From Clostridia bacterium (lineage in GTDB: Bacteria; Bacillota; Clostridia; Christensenellales; Borkfalkiaceae), in contig JAAUYR010000003.1 in assembly GCA_014805025.1 (NCBI GenBank), positions 1 to 36,766 on the forward strand: DNA of 36,766 bases, read 5' to 3'. Below the pieces are notes generated by a model. That model ran no database searches, had not been told where the DNA came from, and saw only the letters and a list, made by a program, of their open reading frames with translations. The translations under genes and the position numbers were made by a program. The number at the start of each line of letters is the position of its first letter. The first letter of the stretch is position 1. Shown here in pieces: positions 1 through 7,257 of this stretch.

Positions 1-242
1 ACCATTGCTATATCTCTGTTCTTCGGCTCAACGTCGTTTACTATTTCGTCGCCGATGCTCAGCTCACCGGCGGTAATCTCTTCAAGACCGGCAATCATTC
101 TGAGCGTGGTAGATTTACCGCAACCAGACGGCCCGACGAAAACTATAAATTCCTTATCCTCGATATCCATACAAAAGTCGTTAACCGCTTTTGCTCCGTT
201 GGGATAAACCTTATAGATGTGATTTAATTTTAAACTTGCCAT
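1..242 (-). CDS. Sugar ABC transporter ATP-binding protein (MalK/UgpC/MsmK type), C-terminal part cut by window edge
   Basis: The first 80 residues are visible; the gene runs off the left edge. The Walker A motif GPSGCGKST is seen at about residues 40-48, followed by TLRMIAGLEEITAGEL, which is typical of ATPases that energise carbohydrate importers of the CUT1 class. The start ATG at 242 is preceded by AGGAGG (248-253). It is most likely the ATPase for the solute-binding protein and two permeases encoded at 15627-18807, because no other ATPase lies in that operon. It sits at the far end of the cluster, behind its own consensus promoter (see 289-317), so it may also serve other sugar importers, as MsmK-type ATPases do in some Firmicutes. 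The family call is firm; the partner is an inference. Confidence 0.95.
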   Translation of the reverse strand, partial: MASLKLNHIYKVYPNGAKAVNDFCMDIEDKEFIVFVGPSGCGKSTTLRMIAGLEEITAGELSIGDEIVNDVEPKNRDIAM

Positions 243-288
243 TTTTTCCTCCTGGACTTTTATCCGCGTATATCACGGCGTTAATTTA

Positions 289-317
289 ATTATACTTTGA
301 AAGCCTACGGCTGTCAA
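289..317 (-). promoter_or_regulatory. Consensus sigma-A promoter for the ABC ATPase gene
   Basis: On the minus strand TTGACA (317-312), a 17-base spacer and TATAAT (294-289) match the vegetative consensus exactly. The transcription start should fall near 282, giving a leader of about 40 bases before the ATPase start at 242. The -35 hexamer contains the TGA stop codon (316-314) of the ROK kinase gene. The match suggests strong transcription that does not depend on the upstream operon promoter. Confidence 0.85.
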
Positions 318-1273
318 TTTCTATTTAAACCGCACATAGCCAGTCGCGCCGCGCCGTATATACCCGCGTCGTTACCGAGCGTTGCGGTAAGAATTTTTAC
401 CGGAGCATAAGCTACGCCCCCGAATATGTTGCGTTTTACGTACTTTCTCAAAGGCTTTAAAAGCGTTTCGCCCTGCGCGCAAACTCCGCCGCCGAGCAAT
501 ACCGCGTCGGGACGGAAAACGTTGCAAACGTTTGTAATGCCCTCGCCGAGATACCGCACGTATTCGTTTACGACTTTTTTAGCCGCTTTGTCGCCCTGTT
601 GCATAGCGTCGAACGGAGTTTTTCCGTCAACGTTATCAATTACACCCCCACATATGTGCCACATAAGGCTTTCGGGGTTCTTTTTCATTGCCGCCTTGGT
701 ACTGTTTATAAGCGCAGTTGCGGATGCATACGCCTCGAAGCAGCCTCTTCTGCCGCAGGTGCACTTTTCGCCCTTCATTCTTATTACCGTATGACCGAGC
801 TCTGCGCCTGCGGAATAACCGCCCTCGTACAGTTTACCGTCTAAAACTATGCCGCCGCCAACGCCCGTACCGAGCGTTATTAAAACAATGCTGTTAAACT
901 TTTTGCCTGCGCCCATATAGCTTTCGCCGAGCGCCGCAGCGTTTGCGTCGTTGGTGATAAATACCGGTATTTGCAGCATATTGCCTATGCAATCGCCTAA
1001 GGGAACGTTTTCCCACTCGATGTTGTTGCTGTAAACTATTATGCCTTTTTTACTGTTTACAGTCCCCGGCGAGCCTATGCCCACCGCTTCAACTGTTACT
1101 CCCGATTTTGCTTCAAGGCTCTTTACGAGCTTTGCCATATCTTCGGCAATTTCTATATAGGGGCGCTCGCTGCCCGTCGGAATTTTATCCTTTATAATAA
1201 GCTGCCCGTCCGCGCTGACTATTCCGCATTTTATATAAGTTCCGCCTAAGTCTATACCTGCATAATATTTCAT
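314..1273 (-). CDS. ROK-family sugar kinase (glucokinase/mannokinase-like)
   Basis: This 319-aa cytoplasmic kinase has all the ROK landmarks. There is an N-terminal phosphate-binding motif DLGGTYIK (residues 8-15), the catalytic aspartate in TNDANAAALGE (D109), the glycine-rich LGTGVGGG (134-141), and a zinc site made by H161 and CTCGRRGCF (C171, C173, C178). ROK kinases phosphorylate glucose, mannose, fructose or N-acetyl sugars at O6 with ATP. Three bases separate it from manA, so an inferred role is making mannose-6-phosphate from mannose released by GH38 and GH125, which ManA then converts to fructose-6-phosphate. Sugar specificity cannot be read from sequence; glucose or another hexose is possible. 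A degenerate paralog lies at 33219-34082. Confidence 0.93.
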   Translation of the reverse strand: MKYYAGIDLGGTYIKCGIVSADGQLIIKDKIPTGSERPYIEIAEDMAKLVKSLEAKSGVTVEAVGIGSPGTVNSKKGIIVYSNNIEWENVPLGDCIGNMLQIPVFITNDANAAALGESYMGAGKKFNSIVLITLGTGVGGGIVLDGKLYEGGYSAGAELGHTVIRMKGEKCTCGRRGCFEAYASATALINSTKAAMKKNPESLMWHICGGVIDNVDGKTPFDAMQQGDKAAKKVVNEYVRYLGEGITNVCNVFRPDAVLLGGGVCAQGETLLKPLRKYVKRNIFGGVAYAPVKILTATLGNDAGIYGAARLAMCGLNRN

Positions 1274-1276
1274 TGC

Positions 1277-2188
1277 TCAGACCTCGCTTGTTAAAATAAT
1301 TCTGGCGTTTCCGCTGAGAGAAAAGCCCTTGCCGCAGGGAACGAAAAAGCTGTCTCCGGCGGTGAAAGTATCGCCGTTTATTTTGCCTTTGCCCTCTATC
1401 ACGTTCATTGCGACGAACGAATTTACCGTATCTTCGCTGTACGTTCCGCTCAATAACAGTTCGCGGCATTTAAAATATTTGCACTCGGTAAGTTTGCGGA
1501 TTTGTCCTCCGCCGCAGGGCAGAAAGCCGCCGCTTTGAGTATTGTCTTTAAACGCTTTGAAATTTATAACTTCAACGGCTTTTTTAACGTGCAGCTCGCG
1601 CAGGTTACCGTTAGCGTCGCGCCTGTTGTAATCGTAAACTCTGTATGTTACGTTACTGCTCTGCTGAACCTCGCAAATCACGCAGCCCGCGCCTATTGCG
1701 TGAACCGTGCCTGCCTCTATTAAAAAGCAGTCGCCGCTCTTTACGGGAATAAAGTTCAACAACTCTTCAACCGTACCGTCTTCAACCCTCTTTAAAAACT
1801 CGTCCTTAGACGTATCGCGTTTAAAACCGCAATATATTCCGGCACCTTTCTCGGCCTGGATAATATACCACATTTCGGTTTTGCCGTTGTCGTTCTCCAC
1901 GCGCCTTGCATACGCGTCGTCGGGGTGAACCTGCACGGAAAGATTTTGTTTTGCGTCAATATATTTAATAAGTACGGGGAACGGGTTTTCATCTATATCC
2001 ACCGCTTGGGGATACTTATTGAGATACTCGGCAAGAGTTTCGCTTGCGTATCCGCTTAAACCGTCGGGATGCACGGAAACTTCCCAGCTTTCCGATATTT
2101 TTTTACCGCCGTTATCACGGCCGAACAGCTCTTTAAGACGGTAACCGCCCCAAATATAATCCTTTAATACAGGCGTAAGTTTTAACAT
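1277..2188 (-). CDS. manA: Mannose-6-phosphate isomerase, class I (phosphomannose isomerase)
   Basis: This 303-aa cytoplasmic enzyme interconverts mannose-6-phosphate and fructose-6-phosphate. The N-terminus (KDYIWGGYRLKELFG) and the zinc-ligand motifs are visible: QVHPDD (Q86, H88), KTEMWY (E105) and EAGTVHAIG (H163). The length fits the short Firmicutes form, a catalytic cupin followed by a C-terminal cupin-like domain. The start is preceded by AGAGGTGG at a suitable distance. It lies 20 bases after the EEP gene and 3 bases before the ROK kinase, so it is co-transcribed with them. Its place at the end of a run of mannosidase genes strongly supports mannose as a main product of the pathway. 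Confidence 0.96.
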   Translation of the reverse strand: MLKLTPVLKDYIWGGYRLKELFGRDNGGKKISESWEVSVHPDGLSGYASETLAEYLNKYPQAVDIDENPFPVLIKYIDAKQNLSVQVHPDDAYARRVENDNGKTEMWYIIQAEKGAGIYCGFKRDTSKDEFLKRVEDGTVEELLNFIPVKSGDCFLIEAGTVHAIGAGCVICEVQQSSNVTYRVYDYNRRDANGNLRELHVKKAVEVINFKAFKDNTQSGGFLPCGGGQIRKLTECKYFKCRELLLSGTYSEDTVNSFVAMNVIEGKGKINGDTFTAGDSFFVPCGKGFSLSGNARIILTSEV

Positions 2189-2208
2189 TTAAGCCACCTC
2201 TTCTCCCG

Positions 2209-2937
2209 TCAATAAACTTCAACCCACACCGGAAAGTGGTCGGAAATATACAGACCGTCTTTTATCTGCTCGTCGCAAAAACTTTCGGAAAGTTTATTTA
2301 CGTTTTTGCTTACAAATACGTAATCTATCTTTTTATAATCTTTGCCGAATTCGGTGTAAGTCGGGGGTAAACCCTCAGTAAGGTCTTTAAATCTGCCGTC
2401 AACCCATTTATGAACGTTATCGGGAGTATCGTTAAAATCTCCGCAAACTATCGCTTTGCCGCAGCTTTCGGCGTGGGAAAAAATCAAATTCAAACCCTTC
2501 TCGCGTGCTATCCCGTCAACGTTGTCAAGGTGTGTTGCGAATATATCGTAAGTTCCGTTTTCGGACTTTAAGGTTACGTGCGTGCAGGTTCTGGGCCAGT
2601 GCTCCTGCGAGGGGTAGCGGCTGCCGGCAATATCCGGAGTATCGCTGAGCCAGAAATGCTCTGATGCCAACAACTTGAACTTGCTCTTTTTGAAAGCAAC
2701 AAGGTTGATTTCGTCGTACTCCTTCGGCTCGGCTAAGCGGCCTTTGCCCACACATTCGTAAACGCCTGCCAAAACTTTTGTAAGCTCGCTTTTAACCTCG
2801 GGCACAATCTCTTGCAGACAAATTACGTCCGCGCCCGAATTCAATAAATATTCGTAAACGAAACTCTTGCGGAACTTCCAGCTGTTCGCTCCGTCGTCCG
2901 CCAAAGCGTTTCTGATGTTAAAAGTTATTATTTTCAC
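2209..2937 (-). CDS. Endonuclease/exonuclease/phosphatase (EEP) family hydrolase
   Basis: This 242-aa protein has no signal peptide and is predicted cytoplasmic. The family signature is in order: TFNIRN at residues 5-10, the metal-binding glutamate in CLQEIVPE (E43), GDFNDTP in the middle, KKIDYVFVS, and the C-terminal SDHFPVWVEV. EEP enzymes use a divalent metal to cleave phosphoester bonds in nucleic acids, lipids, inositol phosphates or sugar phosphates. The start follows the DUF4965 stop by one base, so translation is probably coupled. Yeast mannan carries phosphomannosyl groups, and from memory a related EEP protein lies in a Bacteroides alpha-mannan locus, so a sugar-phosphate phosphatase or phosphodiesterase role is a reasonable inference. 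The substrate is unknown. Confidence 0.85.
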   Translation of the reverse strand: MKIITFNIRNALADDGANSWKFRKSFVYEYLLNSGADVICLQEIVPEVKSELTKVLAGVYECVGKGRLAEPKEYDEINLVAFKKSKFKLLASEHFWLSDTPDIAGSRYPSQEHWPRTCTHVTLKSENGTYDIFATHLDNVDGIAREKGLNLIFSHAESCGKAIVCGDFNDTPDNVHKWVDGRFKDLTEGLPPTYTEFGKDYKKIDYVFVSKNVNKLSESFCDEQIKDGLYISDHFPVWVEVY

Positions 2938-2938
2938 T

Positions 2939-4924
2939 TTATTTTTCTACCGAAAGCAATAAAAGTATGAAGTGACCGCCAACTACCGTTCTGTTTCTGA
3001 ACCCTATCAGCCTGCCCGTCTTGGTTTCGTACCAGTCGCCGAACGGCAGTCTGTCCTCGCTTTGCCTTAAATATGCGTCAATGCCCTGCAACAATTTGCG
3101 TTGCTTTTTCAAAGAATTTGTAAGGCAAGCCGTCCACACAAGCCAGTCAGACTTTGTGAACTCTGCTCTGTTGTCAAGCGGAACTCCGTATTCGTTGGCT
3201 TTGGTAAGATAATAATCGATTTCGCTTTCGCATAACTCTTCGGGGAAAAGTTTAAGCCCGAGAATTTTATCAAAAGCAACGTTGTATTTTAAGCTGTAAG
3301 TTTCCTCGCCCGTATCCCAGGTAAGCGGTAAATGATTAAACTTTTTCGCAAAACCGGTAATTTCTGCAACGTACTCTTCTGCGGTTTTTCTGTACTTTGC
3401 ATAAGCTTCGGCTTTGCCGAGTGCTTTGCAGATTTCCGCAAAACAAGCAATTCCCACTACCGCCTTTATAGCAAGGTTTAAATTGTTTTTAAGATGCCCC
3501 GAAAAATCGTCCGTGCAAAGCTGGTTTTCGGGTTTAAGCCCGAACTTAACGAGATAATTCACCCATTTTTCAAGAGTGTCAAACTCGTTATTTACCATAT
3601 CCAGGCTGCCGTCCGCTTTGTACGCCGCCGCAAGCATTATAAGAACGTTGGCGCATTCTTCCACGGGCATCTGGCTCTCATATGAGAAAACGTCGGCGTC
3701 GGCAGGCAACGTCCATACGGTAGGGCGCGTCTTGTCGCCGTTGACGTGGACATATTTAAAACTTATTTCTTTTTGTTCACGCAGTCCGTAAACCTGACCG
3801 CAGCAGTTGGGATACGAGCCAACGTCGTGCGGAGCGAAATCGTACTTCCATACGGGCATTTTTGCGAACTTGAATATAGGACGAAGCATTGCCCTGACAA
3901 GCTCGGGGTTATACAAAAGATACAACGGCATCGACGGATAGCTTACGTCGACCGTGCCTATACAGCCGTTCGAGCGGCATTCCTTTGATAAGAACAGCAA
4001 CTGCCCGTCTTTGTCCTTTACAAGCTTATGCGCACCCACGGACTGCCGCAGCGACGCATATAAAATATTGATATACTCTTTACCGAATTTTGCCGCCCTT
4101 TTCGTCAAACGCTTATCAAACTCGGCAAGGTATTTATCCGTTTCCAACGAGGTTTTAAACGTTTCTTCAAGCGCTTCCGATATAGAATCGTTTTCCAAAT
4201 AATAGCCTTTGAGAATATCGCCGAAATAATTGATACTTGCGGTATCGTCAAAGCCGAGCATTATCTTTCCGCTTAAAGCTTTCGAAGAAGCCATCAACGC
4301 TTTACTGCCGCCGTTTTCTTCAAGCGGAGTTCCGTCTTTAATATACTTTTCGCAAGCTTCTGCCGAGGCATAATACGCGCGCTCGCCGCAAAGATACCAG
4401 TATCCCCAGTCGGCGCAAATTTCGTCCCAGTCGCAGGACAGCGCGTTCTGACCCTTTAAACCGAAGTGCGCGGCTTCAAAATTCGCAGTCTTTTCAACGC
4501 CGCCGCAAACTACTCCGTCTTCGCCGTTATAGCAAAGACACTGGTCTGCAACGATAATTACTTCCGCACTTTTCGCGCCCTTGACCGTGTAATTCATATA
4601 GCACACGGGGCAGGATAAAAGCCGTAAAATATCGGGCGGCAGCGGCGAAACGAAGCTTACCGAAAGCTTTGCTTTGCCGGCCTTGAAAGTATAGTCGGTT
4701 GTAAACGCCGAAACCGACAAACTCAGCTGCTTAGCGCGCTTGCAGTTTTTTGCGTTGCCGAGGAAGGAATAAACCTCGCCGTCAACTTTTATGTAGCCGT
4801 ATAACTTTTTTTCCGTTCCCGTCCAAAAAATTACGTCTTTTTCGTTGAGAATTTCCGTCTGCGCCCAAATTGAAAAATACGGGTCTTTCACAAACAGCGG
4901 ATAAGCGGGAAATAATCTTTTCAT
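2939..4924 (-). CDS. DUF4965/DUF5127/DUF1793 (glutaminase-A-like) protein, probable glycan-active enzyme
   Basis: This 661-aa protein matches, by recall, the family named after fungal glutaminase A: an N-terminal beta domain followed by an (alpha/alpha)6-type domain. Recognised segments are PLFVKDPYFSIWAQTE (residues 9-24), WTGTEKKLYGYIKVDG, DVSYPSMPLYLLYNPELVR, FAPHDVGSYPNCCGQVYG and MPVEECANVLIMLAAAY. There is no signal peptide, so it is predicted cytoplasmic, unlike many secreted relatives. The start overlaps the GH78 stop by four bases (ATGA). In bacteria such genes often sit in carbohydrate clusters, and the fold resembles that of inverting glycosidases, so a glycosidase role is more likely here than a glutaminase role. 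That role is inferred; no catalytic residue is assigned. Confidence 0.75.
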   Translation of the reverse strand: MKRLFPAYPLFVKDPYFSIWAQTEILNEKDVIFWTGTEKKLYGYIKVDGEVYSFLGNAKNCKRAKQLSLSVSAFTTDYTFKAGKAKLSVSFVSPLPPDILRLLSCPVCYMNYTVKGAKSAEVIIVADQCLCYNGEDGVVCGGVEKTANFEAAHFGLKGQNALSCDWDEICADWGYWYLCGERAYYASAEACEKYIKDGTPLEENGGSKALMASSKALSGKIMLGFDDTASINYFGDILKGYYLENDSISEALEETFKTSLETDKYLAEFDKRLTKRAAKFGKEYINILYASLRQSVGAHKLVKDKDGQLLFLSKECRSNGCIGTVDVSYPSMPLYLLYNPELVRAMLRPIFKFAKMPVWKYDFAPHDVGSYPNCCGQVYGLREQKEISFKYVHVNGDKTRPTVWTLPADADVFSYESQMPVEECANVLIMLAAAYKADGSLDMVNNEFDTLEKWVNYLVKFGLKPENQLCTDDFSGHLKNNLNLAIKAVVGIACFAEICKALGKAEAYAKYRKTAEEYVAEITGFAKKFNHLPLTWDTGEETYSLKYNVAFDKILGLKLFPEELCESEIDYYLTKANEYGVPLDNRAEFTKSDWLVWTACLTNSLKKQRKLLQGIDAYLRQSEDRLPFGDWYETKTGRLIGFRNRTVVGGHFILLLLSVEK

Positions 4925-7194
4925 AATTTAAACGTGTAACTGCCGCCACTTAGCGTAACGTCAGCCAAAGGGAAATTTGCCTTAGAACCGTAAGGCACGG
5001 TTATATTGAATTCGACGTTGTTTTCGGTACGCCGCCACCTGACGCGCAGCGTTCCGCGAACCGTTCGAACAGAAATATCCGAATTTGTCAAATCACCTGT
5101 AATCAGCGGCTCGACGGTAAAAGTTTTAAAGCCGTCCTTAACGTTTTTAATTCCGCCGAGGTATGCAAACAGCCATTCGTCGTACGTGCCTAAAAAGTAA
5201 TGGTTGCGCGAACGCGAGGTGCTCTCCCACATCTCCCAAAGCGAGGTAGCGCCGTTTTCAAGCCAGAACCCCCACGAGGGATAGGTCGTTTGCGTTAAAA
5301 TTCGGAAAGCCGTATCCGCATAGCCGTAATCGCACAGCACGGGTAAAATATACTTTGTGCCTATAATGCCCGTATCAAGGTGATAATCTTTTGCTTTGAT
5401 ATCTTTTACAAGATTTTCCACTACCGCCTGAACTTCGCGTTCGGGAACCATTTTGAACGCAAGCGGCAATACGTTAGAGGTCTGACGGTAACGCGTGCGG
5501 CCTCCCGCGTGCTCTTCCGACCACCAGCCCGTATCGTAAACTCCGTCCGAATAGAATTTGGCGTTGAATGCCTTAAAAATATTCCGCCGGGCTTCTTCGA
5601 ACGAGTTTTTATCCTCTGACCTTCCGAGTGCTTCGGCAAACCCGGACATAGTTTCAAGCATTTTGTAAACATAAGCCGTTGCCGCGAGCGAGCCGCCCTC
5701 GGGCGGATTTTCGTCGTAAGCGCCGTTTGCGCTGCCGACAGGCGAAACCCAGTCGCCGAGCAACTCTTCCTCTCCCCATATCCACTGCCTTTGCCTGAGC
5801 GTGGATATATCGAGGTCGGCAAGCTTTTTCATTCCGTCGTAATGCTCGGGGATAAGCCCGTGCATTCCGTAAAAATTTACGAGTGCTTCCACCGCAAATA
5901 TGTATACCGAATTCCATACCGGCGCGTTGGCTCTGCCGAAGTTGCCGACGGGAACTAACTGCGGTATGCTGCCGTTTAATTCCTGACCGTCCCTTATGTC
6001 GTTCAAAAACTTGGACATAAAGCGACGCATATCGAAATTGAAGCACATAGCGCCAAGCGCCATATTTACGTCACCGAGCCAGCCGTTCTTTTCAAGCCAC
6101 GGCGTATCGGTGGGCTTGCCCTGAAAATTGTTTAAAAGCGTATTGACCATCAAACCGTGAAGCCCGTTTATAAACCCGTTTGAAGTTTGAACGCTTCCCG
6201 TTTGTTTGACGGCGTTGTGCACCGAGTAGCAAATTATATCTTTGCCGCTGAGCGCCTCGTTATAGCCCTTAATTTGAATATATTGAAAACCTTTATAATT
6301 GAACTTTGGCTCGTAATGCTCAACGCTTCCGCCCTTGCAGATATAAATATCCCTTTGGAAAACGCCCTCTTCGATATGCTTTTTCACGCTTCCGTCATCA
6401 AGCAACGTTTCGCCGTAGTCAATTATTATTTTTTGTCCCGATACCGTGTTGCGGAAAGCTATTCTGCTCCAACCCGCAATCATACGCGGTAAAGTTACGG
6501 TATTATTTTTAATTTTAAGGTTTGCACCCGAAAAGGTTTTTATCCTTTTTATAGGCTCGGTATTCTGCCGAACGAGCTTGCCCTTGGGTGCTTTTACGGC
6601 AACCGCGTTTTGCCAAGCCGAATCGTCGTACTCGGCTACGGAAAAGTTACCGTCTTTCCTCGCGTCGAACGTTTCGCCGCGGTAAATACTGTTTGCCGCA
6701 GTAGGCCCGTCGACGGAGCATTTCCACGAAGTATCCGATATTACGCTTTGCGACGAACCGTCAAGGTAAGTAATATCGAGTTGGAATAACATTCTCGGGG
6801 TATTCCGCCAGAAAACCGACGACCAACCCCAGCCTTTTAAGCTTTCGTTGTAAAAGCCGTTGCCAAGCTCCACGCAAATTGCGTTTTTGCCGGACTTTAT
6901 AAGTTTGGTTACGTTGAAAACGTTATATAAAACCGTTTTGTCGTAGTCGGTATTAGCCGGGTTTAAAACACTGTTATCGGCAGACTTGCCGTTAATCTTT
7001 AAACAGAAAAGCCCAAGCCCGACAATGTATACCCGGGCGCTTTTAACGGCCTTGCCCGGCTGTGTTGAAAAGACTTTTCTAAGTAGCGGCGCAGCGCCGT
7101 TTAAATTCGGTTGTAACGTCGGCGCGCCTATCCAAATACAGGACTTGCCGAACTCCTTGCCGATTTTTACCACGTTAATACCGCTTTCCCACAT
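4921..7194 (-). CDS. Alpha-L-rhamnosidase, glycoside hydrolase family 78
   Basis: This 757-aa protein has no signal peptide and is predicted cytoplasmic. Domains in order are an N-terminal beta-sandwich of Bac_rhamnosid_N type (about 50-190, with VLNPANTDYDKTVLYNVF and VELGNGFYNE), a second beta domain (about 220-330, with GWSRIAFRNTVSGQ and IDYGETLLDDG), the (alpha/alpha)6 catalytic domain (about 340-670, with DTPWLEKNGWLGDVNMAL and NGSIPQLVP), and a C-terminal beta domain. GH78 enzymes remove terminal alpha-L-rhamnose with inversion. It is shorter than many GH78 proteins, which often exceed 850 residues. Its Shine-Dalgarno sequence lies inside a strong hairpin (7200-7224). No rhamnose catabolic genes are in the window, so the reason for a rhamnosidase here is open; some relatives act on other deoxy sugars or glycosides. 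Confidence 0.9.
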   Translation of the reverse strand: MWESGINVVKIGKEFGKSCIWIGAPTLQPNLNGAAPLLRKVFSTQPGKAVKSARVYIVGLGLFCLKINGKSADNSVLNPANTDYDKTVLYNVFNVTKLIKSGKNAICVELGNGFYNESLKGWGWSSVFWRNTPRMLFQLDITYLDGSSQSVISDTSWKCSVDGPTAANSIYRGETFDARKDGNFSVAEYDDSAWQNAVAVKAPKGKLVRQNTEPIKRIKTFSGANLKIKNNTVTLPRMIAGWSRIAFRNTVSGQKIIIDYGETLLDDGSVKKHIEEGVFQRDIYICKGGSVEHYEPKFNYKGFQYIQIKGYNEALSGKDIICYSVHNAVKQTGSVQTSNGFINGLHGLMVNTLLNNFQGKPTDTPWLEKNGWLGDVNMALGAMCFNFDMRRFMSKFLNDIRDGQELNGSIPQLVPVGNFGRANAPVWNSVYIFAVEALVNFYGMHGLIPEHYDGMKKLADLDISTLRQRQWIWGEEELLGDWVSPVGSANGAYDENPPEGGSLAATAYVYKMLETMSGFAEALGRSEDKNSFEEARRNIFKAFNAKFYSDGVYDTGWWSEEHAGGRTRYRQTSNVLPLAFKMVPEREVQAVVENLVKDIKAKDYHLDTGIIGTKYILPVLCDYGYADTAFRILTQTTYPSWGFWLENGATSLWEMWESTSRSRNHYFLGTYDEWLFAYLGGIKNVKDGFKTFTVEPLITGDLTNSDISVRTVRGTLRVRWRRTENNVEFNITVPYGSKANFPLADVTLSGGSYTFKL

Positions 7195-7199
7195 CTTAT

Positions 7200-7224
7200 C
7201 TCCCCCCCTTTAAAAGAGGGGGAG
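7200..7224 (-). promoter_or_regulatory. Hairpin enclosing the GH78 ribosome binding site
   Basis: In the mRNA the sequence CTCCCCCTCTTTTAAAGGGGGGGAG folds on itself with C/T-rich and G-rich arms, pairing about 9 to 11 positions (one G-U) around a TTTTAAA-like loop. The 3' arm ends in GGAG (7203-7200), five bases before the GH78 ATG, and is the only Shine-Dalgarno candidate. The fold would hide the site. No U-tract follows, so it is not a classical terminator. Confidence 0.6.
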
Positions 7225-7257
7225 AAAGTGGTGGAGAAAAAATGAAGAATTTTTTAA

